This document shows, in pieces, positions 1-4,460 of a stretch of DNA of 5,371 nt. The position numbers were made by a program, and so were the translations under genes. How positions within the stretch are numbered: position 1 is the first letter of the stretch; every line of letters starts with the position of its first letter. This DNA comes from CAYRHS01 sp964424125. GTDB lineage: Bacteria > Actinomycetota > Acidimicrobiia > IMCC26256 > JAOSJL01. The stretch spans positions 1 through 5,371 of the forward strand of contig CAYRHS010000191.1 of the NCBI GenBank assembly GCA_964424125.1. The letters are read 5' to 3'. The notes under the pieces are model-generated. The model did not search any database and had not been told where the DNA came from. It saw only the letters and a program-made list of their open reading frames with translations.

Positions 1-36
1 GCTGCGTCCCTCGGGCCGGGTCCGGGTGAGGGGTCC

Positions 37-42
37 GGGAGA
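37..42 (+). promoter_or_regulatory. Shine-Dalgarno of the small Cys/Lys-rich protein gene
   Basis: GGGAGA lies 5 bases before the GTG at 48 and 8 bases before a second in-frame GTG at 51. This supports a GTG start at 48 or 51. The in-frame ATG at 72 has no comparable purine run at the right distance. It does however mark the start of the Cys-containing segment, so it remains a possible alternative. Confidence 0.5.
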
Positions 43-47
43 CGGCC

Positions 48-434
48 GTGGTGCACAATGGGCCCGTGCCCATGCGGACCGACTGCAAGCACTACGAGAG
101 CCGGACCTACACCTCGGGGGAGGTCGTCCGGAAATGTCGCCTCGACCTCGCGCCCGAGGCACCCTGGCGCTGCCCGGAAGACTGTCCGGCGTTCGTGAAG
201 CGGCGGGTCGACGCGGGATGGCAGTACGGCAGCCTCGCGGACACGATGGCACGCAACACCGACGAGCCGCCCGGCCTCGACCAAGACGCCGCTGCGATCC
301 TCGACGAGGCCGAGGACATCGTCAACGCCGCCGGCCCCGAGATCCTCTCCGAGGTGAGCACGCCCAAGAAGCGTCGCCTCCGGCTCCCCGGCCGGGGCAA
401 GAAGGGGAAGCGCAAGAAGCGCCGGAAGCGCTGA
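48..434 (+). CDS. Small hypothetical protein with four N-terminal Cys and a Lys/Arg tail
   Basis: I do not recognise a named family for this 128-residue protein. Residues 13-46 hold four cysteines spaced C13-X16-C30-X11-C42-X3-C46, the last two within RCPEDCP, together with His15. This could be a small metal-binding (zinc or Fe-S) knuckle, which is inference. Residues 60-103 are acidic and probably helical (DAAAILDEAEDIV). The last ~22 residues are almost all Lys and Arg with Gly-Pro breaks, typical of a disordered nucleic-acid-binding or ribosome/membrane-associated tail. There is no signal peptide or membrane segment, so it should be cytoplasmic. The start is GTG at 48, chosen for the GGGAGA at 37-42; ATG at 72 would remove eight residues without touching the Cys segment. 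The frame has the codon bias expected of a real gene here, whereas the overlapping + and - frames read as Arg/Pro-rich nonsense. The gene appears to stand alone in the window. Confidence 0.75.
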   Translation: MVHNGPVPMRTDCKHYESRTYTSGEVVRKCRLDLAPEAPWRCPEDCPAFVKRRVDAGWQYGSLADTMARNTDEPPGLDQDAAAILDEAEDIVNAAGPEILSEVSTPKKRRLRLPGRGKKGKRKKRRKR

Positions 435-455
435 GCAGGCTGTCCGATTTCCGAC

Positions 456-468
456 GGCTCTGCGAGCC
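456..468 (+). terminator. Weak hairpin after the small hypothetical gene
   Basis: GGCTC-TGC-GAGCC forms a 5-bp GC-rich stem 21 bases after the stop codon at 434. It is followed by only two T residues. Flanking CCGGAA (422-427) and TTCCGG (469-474) could extend the structure. This might be a weak terminator, but stems this short are common by chance at this GC content. The rest of the 435-602 gap shows no clear promoter boxes or RNA gene. Confidence 0.25.
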
Positions 469-590
469 TTCCGGGAGATCGTGACCTCTCGGACCGAGGC
501 TGCCCGTGATCGGGCCGCCGATGGCGGACCTGCTCAAGATCCGGGCGCTCTGGCGCCGATGCTCAGAATGAGAGTCTCGGCACCGGCGCG

Positions 591-596
591 GGGGAG
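591..596 (+). promoter_or_regulatory. Shine-Dalgarno of the collagen-like/pentapeptide gene
   Basis: GGGGAG ends 6 bases before the ATG at 603, which is ideal spacing. It fixes the start directly before a textbook signal peptide. Confidence 0.65.
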
Positions 597-602
597 TGCG
601 CG

Positions 603-1646
603 ATGGGACCGGTTCGACGTGCGCGGCGATCACCGGTCGTGAGCCTGGTGCTCGTCGCCGCGCTCGCGGTCGTGCTGGCCGGCGGCTCGGTCGCCGAGGC
701 CGGAGGCCGCGGGCGGCCGACCCCACCGGATGACGGTACGGACGACACGGTCATCGTGTGCGTCAGCCAGTTCAGCGCCCGGATGCGCGTCGTCACCTCG
801 GAGCACCATTGTCGATGGTGGGAGCGCGCGATCCGCCTGTCTCCGGGCGAACCGGGTCCCGAAGGGCCCGCGGGCCCACCCGGACCGCAAGGCGAGCCCG
901 GACCGGCCGGCGAGCAGGGTCCGCAGGGGGAACCCGGATCGGCCGGTGAGCAGGGGCCGCAAGGCGAGCCCGGCAACCTCGCGCTCGCGGGGCAGCGGTG
1001 CCCCGCGGGCGAGTTCGTCGTGGGCTTCGACGACTCCGGCGACCTCGTGTGCGGCGACCCGTTCGAGATCGGCGCCGACTGCGATGCGCCCGGACCCTTC
1101 ACCGACCTCCGTGGTTGCGACCTCTCGGGACGGATCCTCGAACAGGTCGATCTCCACGGCGCCGACCTGCGCGGGGCCGATCTCTCCGGCTCGATCCTCG
1201 AACGCGCCGACCTGCGCGGCGCCACGCTGGTGGGTGCCGACCTAACGTTCACCGTGCTGAGCGGGGCCGACCTCTCCTGCCTCGACGCGACGCAGTGCAC
1301 GGACCTGAGCGACGCGACACTCTCCGGCGCGTTGCTCACGTGCTTCGCGACCGGGGATTCGGAACAGTGCGCCGACCTCACCGGAGCCACGCTCGCCCAC
1401 GCGATGCTCGCCGGTGCCGACGCCGAAGGGGCGATCTTCGTCGACGCATCGCTCGTCGGCGCCGATCTCGGGTGCGCATCGCTACCGCTCGGGGTGGCGT
1501 GCACCGACCTCACCGATGCCGACCTCACCGGCGCCGACCTGACCGACGCGGTGCTCGTCGGCACGATCTGGGGCAACACGACCTGCCCCGACGTGACGAA
1601 CACCGACACCAACGGCGACGGCACCTGCGTCGACCACTCGGCCTGA
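603..1646 (+). CDS. Secreted collagen-like, Cys-stapled pentapeptide-repeat protein
   Basis: This 347-residue protein has a clear modular order. Residues 1-33 are a Sec signal peptide: basic RRARR, a hydrophobic VVSLVLVAALAVVLA core, and an AEA site with cleavage probably before Gly34. Residues 50-80 (VCVSQF...C70) form a short Cys-bracketed module of a kind often found just before collagen-like stretches in bacterial surface proteins. Residues 82-123 are 14 uninterrupted Gly-X-Y triplets. After a Cys-bounded linker (C133, C150, C160), residues 167-320 carry about 26 pentapeptide repeats of A(D/T)LxG type, which fold as a right-handed quadrilateral beta-helix. Three short loops interrupt the helix, each flanked by Cys: C226/C232, C247/C256 and C291/C300. 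The C-terminus has C328, C342 and a DxNxDG calcium-type motif (D335, N337, D339, G340). All 14 cysteines lie in the exported part. There is no sortase motif, anchor or lipobox, so it is probably released or loosely wall-bound. The role is unknown; structural, adhesive or cell-surface functions are possible. It is probably monocistronic, with a hairpin 50 bases downstream. Confidence 0.88.
   Translation: MGPVRRARRSPVVSLVLVAALAVVLAGGSVAEAGGRGRPTPPDDGTDDTVIVCVSQFSARMRVVTSEHHCRWWERAIRLSPGEPGPEGPAGPPGPQGEPGPAGEQGPQGEPGSAGEQGPQGEPGNLALAGQRCPAGEFVVGFDDSGDLVCGDPFEIGADCDAPGPFTDLRGCDLSGRILEQVDLHGADLRGADLSGSILERADLRGATLVGADLTFTVLSGADLSCLDATQCTDLSDATLSGALLTCFATGDSEQCADLTGATLAHAMLAGADAEGAIFVDASLVGADLGCASLPLGVACTDLTDADLTGADLTDAVLVGTIWGNTTCPDVTNTDTNGDGTCVDHSA
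846..971 (+). repeat. Collagen-like Gly-X-Y tract with a 36-bp tandem unit
   Basis: Fourteen GXY triplets are encoded here. From 882 on they form a 12-residue unit, GPQGEPGPAGEQ, repeated with a Pro-to-Ser change and then a half copy: 882-917, 918-953 and 954-971. Units 1 and 2 differ at 6 of 36 bases, five of them synonymous third positions, so the duplication is not recent. Triplets are rich in GEP, GPQ and GEQ, charged and Gln-containing triplets favoured in bacterial collagens, which lack hydroxyproline. Confidence 0.85.
1101..1562 (+). repeat. Pentapeptide-repeat region, four blocks
   Basis: These are in-frame pentads with central Leu: block 1 at residues 167-226 (12 pentads), block 2 at 233-247 (3), block 3 at 257-291 (7) and block 4 at 301-320 (4). 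Breaks of 5, 8 and 8 residues lie between the blocks, each enclosed by two cysteines. At DNA level this appears as recurrent GCCGACCT-type words about 15 bases apart. Confidence 0.85.
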
Positions 1647-1666
1647 CCGGCCACGGTCGACCACTC
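1629..1666 (+). repeat. 11-bp direct repeat spanning the pentapeptide gene stop
   Basis: GTCGACCACTC occurs at 1629-1639, inside the last codons of the pentapeptide gene, and again at 1656-1666 just after its stop. It may be chance, or the scar of a small duplication or recombination event at the edge of the decayed regulator. Confidence 0.35.
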
Positions 1667-1695
1667 CGCTCGGGCATCCGGGGCTGCGTCGCGTC

Positions 1696-1722
1696 GAGGG
1701 ACCCGGCGAGGCCGGGTCCCTC
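1696..1722 (+). terminator. Perfect 12-bp hairpin, probable terminator
   Basis: The arms GAGGGACCCGGC (1696-1707) and GCCGGGTCCCTC (1711-1722) pair perfectly over 12 bp around a GAG loop. It starts 50 bases after the stop of the pentapeptide gene. No T-run follows (CGAATCGTT), which is common for terminators in high-GC actinobacteria. It directly abuts the first readable residues of the broken response regulator. It could alternatively be a small inserted palindrome within that remnant. Confidence 0.6.
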
Positions 1723-1726
1723 CGAA

Positions 1727-2212
1727 TCGTTGGCTTCCGCCGACGACATCGAGGTGGCGGGGGAGGCTCCCAACGGCGCCGAGGCCGTCGAGCTCGCGAT
1801 CCCGGGAACGGCCTGACGTGGTCCTCATGGACATTCGCATGCCGGAGATGGACGGCCTGGAGGCCACATGTCGCATCATCGCCGACGAGCGCACGTCGGC
1901 CGCTCGCGTGCTGATCCTCACGACGTTCGACCTCGACGAGTACGTCTTCGAAGGCGCTGCGGGCCGGCGCGAGCCGGTTCCTCCTCAAGGACACGCTGCC
2001 CCGACGAGCTGCTCACGGCGCGAGAGGCAGAGGTCTTGCAGGCCGTCGCCCGCGGTCTGTCCAACGCGGAGATCGCCGAGACGCTGTTCATGTCGCACGC
2101 GACGGCGAAGACCCACGTGAGCCGACTGCTCACCAAGCTCGATGCCCGCGACCGCGCGCAGCTCGTGGTGCTCGCCTACGAAGCGGGTGTGGTGACCCCC
2201 GGGGTGGCGTAG
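1727..2212 (+). pseudogene. Decayed NarL/LuxR-type response regulator
   Basis: Homology runs through three frames. At 1727-1812 the text reads SLASADDIEVAGEAPNGAEA, an early receiver-domain segment. The frame then shifts near 1803 to VVLMDIRMPEMDGLEAT (1818-1952), which carries the phospho-acceptor Asp and the LTTFD segment. It shifts again at about 1953 (ALRAGASRFLLKDTLP, with the conserved Lys) and once more at about 2002. The last part, 2003-2209, is an intact LuxR/GerE helix-turn-helix: LTAREAEVLQAVARGLSNAE followed by the TAKTHVSRLLTKL recognition helix. Each shift equals one extra base (or two lost), so the original frame is restored. The start, the first receiver strand with its acidic pair, and roughly 40-50 residues between DELL and LTARE (last receiver helix and linker) are missing. 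Intact relatives are about 210-220 residues and are phosphorylated by a sensor kinase, none of which is seen here. The HTH could only be made if translation starts internally. The end is 4 bases from the convergent hydrolase gene. Confidence 0.85.
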
Positions 2213-2216
2213 GGCG

Positions 2217-4385
2217 TCACGGGATCTCGAGGTCGAGGAGCTCCGAATCGGCGGGCACCCACATCGGGAGGACGTCCAGTGGAACGTCGACCTCGATCGT
2301 GGTCGGTCCCTCGACCACCGTGTCGTGGTCCCAGAAATCGACCCACTCGCCGGGCGGGATCCACACCGAGCGCTCGCGCGACCCGCTCTCCCACACCGGG
2401 GCGACGAGCAGGTCGTCGCCGAGCATCCACTCGTCCCAGCGGTCCCGTGCGTCGGCCGCGTCGGGCCACACGAACACCAGGGGACGGACCATCGGCATGC
2501 CCGTGTCGACGGCCTCCTCCGCGGTCGCGACCAGGTAGTCGTTCATCTCGTGACGCAGCACGACGTAGCGCCGGTAGATGTCGAGCAGCTCGTCGTCGCT
2601 CGCGGTCCTCGGTTCGTCCCACGGTGCCCGGCCCTGGCCGTGGAAGCGCATCAGCGGGCTGGCGAAGCCGACCTCGACCCAGCGGGCGTACACCTCGGGG
2701 TCAATCCAGCCGTTGTAGCCCCCGATGTCGTGGGTCCAGAAGGGCATGCCCATGAACGCCGCTCGCTGCATGCTGATGAGGACCGAGCGGAGCCCGAGGT
2801 CGGTCGAGGGGGACTGCTCCTCGGTGAGCGTGACCTCGGGGATGGCGGGGCCCTCCCGTCCGTGGGTGTCGCCGCCCCAGCGCATGACGAAGGCCTGCGA
2901 CCCCGTGTAGCCGGGACGGGCGAGCAGCCAGCCGTCGTCGGGTCGCGCCTCGTCGATCACCTCCCGGAAGACGCGGGCGAACTCCACCGGGTACCAGTTG
3001 TGGATCTGGCGGCCGTTGCGCCCGTCGGCCCAGACGTCGTCGACGGTGCTGGAGACGTCGGCCTCGTCGCCCCGGTCCAGCATGAACCCGTCCACGTGGC
3101 TGCCCTCGGGACCGGCGAGGAACTCGAGGAAGTCCTGCTGCAGCCATTCCACGGCGGCCGGGTTCGTGAGGTCGACCGACACGCCGACCGCGGCCGATGC
3201 AGCTTCCCGGTCGCTGTTCGGGGCGAGGTAGCCGAGCTCCTCGGCCTCGTCGCCCCGCGGCCCGAGGGCCCACGGCGCCGCCCAGACCTGGTTGTGCCAG
3301 CCGCGTGCTTCGAGCAGCTCCAGCATCGCCTCGGCATCGGGGAAGCGCGCGGGGTCGAAGACCAGCTCGCCGTAGCCGGCCTCGCCCACCGCCCAGGGCC
3401 GATCGAAGTGGTAGATCCCGGCGGGGAGGTCGTACTGCTCGTAGGCGGCCAGGTCGCGAGCCACGGTCGCGTTCATCTCCACGCCGTCGACCTCGACGGG
3501 TTCGCCGACCGGGAGCTCGTCGCGGCCCCGCCAGTGCAAGAAGACCTGATCGGGTGGCAGTGGGGGGCGGCCGGTGAGGTCGTAGTAGGAGTCGACGATG
3601 GCCGCGTGCTCGGGACCGGTGAAGAGGTGGTAGCCGGCGGTGTCGGTGTCCGGATCCCACTCGAACTCGAAGTCGAGCACTCCCGGGTCGGTCGCTCCGA
3701 CGTCGTAGACCCCGGGCGTGAACCCGTCGACCAAGAGGCCGTACCCGTAGGACGATTGGTGGAACGGTACGTACCCCGACATCGTCGGCTCGACCCACAT
3801 CGTCATGATCTCGCCCTTGCGATCGAGCGAACCGACCTCCTCGGGGAACACCTCGGACGCGAGCACGTCGTCGACGATGCGCTCGGTGAGCCCGTAGATC
3901 AGCTCGTCGTCGGGGGAGCGCAGCCGGTCGCCCCAAGCGGTGACGTGTGCGGGAGAGTCCGGCCGGAGGGTGACGGCGATGGTGTCGTCACGGCCGTCGG
4001 CGGCGAGCCCAACGGTGCCACGCGATCCGTCCTCGAAGGTGGCGGCGAAGGACACGTCGCTCGGTCCCGTCGTCTCCAGGGTCGCGTCGGCGATCCCGAT
4101 CCGTTCTCCGCCGCGCACGAGGAAGAGCCCGTCGCCCTGGGCGAAGAAGGGCTGGTCCGTGTCCCGACGGGAGGCCGAGAACGCGAACGGGTCGAGCTCC
4201 ACGTCGAGGACCGCCGCTCCCGTGTCGACCGTGACCGCTCCGTCGCTCTCGGTCGTCTGCCATCTGGGCGTCGGCTCCGTCGTCGGGGCGCTCGATTCGT
4301 TCGACGAGCAGCCGACGACCGCGAACGCGAAGGCCACGACGAGGGCGAAGCCGTTGCCGAGACGCTTCCCACGCACCGGGCTCAT
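2217..4385 (-). CDS. Surface lipoprotein glycoside hydrolase, GH31 family
   Basis: This 722-residue protein has the complete layout of GH31, a family of retaining alpha-glycosidases (alpha-glucosidases, alpha-xylosidases, sulfoquinovosidases, transglycosylases). Residues 1-26 are a lipoprotein signal with lipobox V-V-G-C26, followed by a Ser/Thr/Pro-rich tether to about residue 42, so the enzyme should be anchored outside the membrane. Residues ~45-270 are the N-terminal beta-sandwich, including YGLTER (164-169). The TIM barrel spans ~275-600. It contains FDRPW (327-331), the nucleophile Asp437 in DGFMLDRGDE, RPGYTGSQ (490-497), the acid/base Asp506 in RWGGDTHG, HDIGGYNG (552-559) and SPLMRFHGQGRAPWDE (576-591). 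C-terminal beta domains follow, with PMVRPL (631-636), LLVAPV (659-664) and WIPPGEWVDFW (675-685). Substrate cannot be read from sequence. ATG at 4385 directly precedes the signal peptide; GAAGG, 9 bases upstream, is the likely Shine-Dalgarno. It lies 75 bases after the solute-binding gene, same strand. An unusually long segment (507-529) follows the acid/base Asp. Confidence 0.9.
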   Translation of the reverse strand: MSPVRGKRLGNGFALVVAFAFAVVGCSSNESSAPTTEPTPRWQTTESDGAVTVDTGAAVLDVELDPFAFSASRRDTDQPFFAQGDGLFLVRGGERIGIADATLETTGPSDVSFAATFEDGSRGTVGLAADGRDDTIAVTLRPDSPAHVTAWGDRLRSPDDELIYGLTERIVDDVLASEVFPEEVGSLDRKGEIMTMWVEPTMSGYVPFHQSSYGYGLLVDGFTPGVYDVGATDPGVLDFEFEWDPDTDTAGYHLFTGPEHAAIVDSYYDLTGRPPLPPDQVFLHWRGRDELPVGEPVEVDGVEMNATVARDLAAYEQYDLPAGIYHFDRPWAVGEAGYGELVFDPARFPDAEAMLELLEARGWHNQVWAAPWALGPRGDEAEELGYLAPNSDREAASAAVGVSVDLTNPAAVEWLQQDFLEFLAGPEGSHVDGFMLDRGDEADVSSTVDDVWADGRNGRQIHNWYPVEFARVFREVIDEARPDDGWLLARPGYTGSQAFVMRWGGDTHGREGPAIPEVTLTEEQSPSTDLGLRSVLISMQRAAFMGMPFWTHDIGGYNGWIDPEVYARWVEVGFASPLMRFHGQGRAPWDEPRTASDDELLDIYRRYVVLRHEMNDYLVATAEEAVDTGMPMVRPLVFVWPDAADARDRWDEWMLGDDLLVAPVWESGSRERSVWIPPGEWVDFWDHDTVVEGPTTIEVDVPLDVLPMWVPADSELLDLEIP

Positions 4386-4394
4386 CCGCGGGCA

Positions 4395-4421
4395 CCTTCG
4401 CGCGGGACGCCCGCGCGAAGG
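4395..4421 (-). promoter_or_regulatory. Perfect 12-bp hairpin overlapping the GH31 ribosome-binding site
   Basis: On the + strand CCTTCGCGCGGG (4395-4406) and CCCGCGCGAAGG (4410-4421) pair perfectly around a 3-base loop. Read on the - strand, the 3' arm ends in GAAGG, 9 bases before the hydrolase ATG. The likely Shine-Dalgarno is therefore inside the stem. It begins 39 bases after the stop of the solute-binding gene and has no T-run after it. It could terminate or attenuate read-through from the upstream gene, hold down hydrolase translation, or stabilise the upstream mRNA end. The rest of the 4386-4460 gap shows only a GGTCCG direct repeat at 4441-4446 and 4453-4458. Confidence 0.6.
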
Positions 4422-4460
4422 AACTTCGCCCGAGGTCAGCGGTCCGGCGAACGGTCCGTA

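Noticed and set aside
3..29. Possible 3' end of an upstream + strand gene (stop TGA at 27-29)
   Set aside because: Only eight codons are visible, too few to judge. A chance stop is as likely.
544..557. GGCGC/GCGCC hairpin before the pentapeptide gene
   Set aside because: A 5-bp stem is expected by chance at this base composition and has no further support.
882..971. 36-bp repeats as a CRISPR or mobile repeat
   Set aside because: They are contiguous, in frame and explained by the Gly-X-Y protein repeat. There are no spacers.
998..1816. + strand frame of 272 codons overlapping the pentapeptide gene
   Set aside because: The first part is an Arg-rich out-of-frame shadow. Only its last ~30 codons are meaningful, as the start of the response-regulator remnant.
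563..1921. Long antisense open frame (452 codons) opposite the pentapeptide gene
   Set aside because: It is a by-product of high GC and the repetitive pentapeptide codons. The product is Ser/Arg/Pro low-complexity with no recognisable domain, while the + strand frame has a signal peptide, Shine-Dalgarno and known repeats.
2701..3936. 411-codon - strand frame inside the GH31 gene
   Set aside because: It is an Arg/Pro/Gly-rich shadow in another frame of a gene with clear catalytic motifs.
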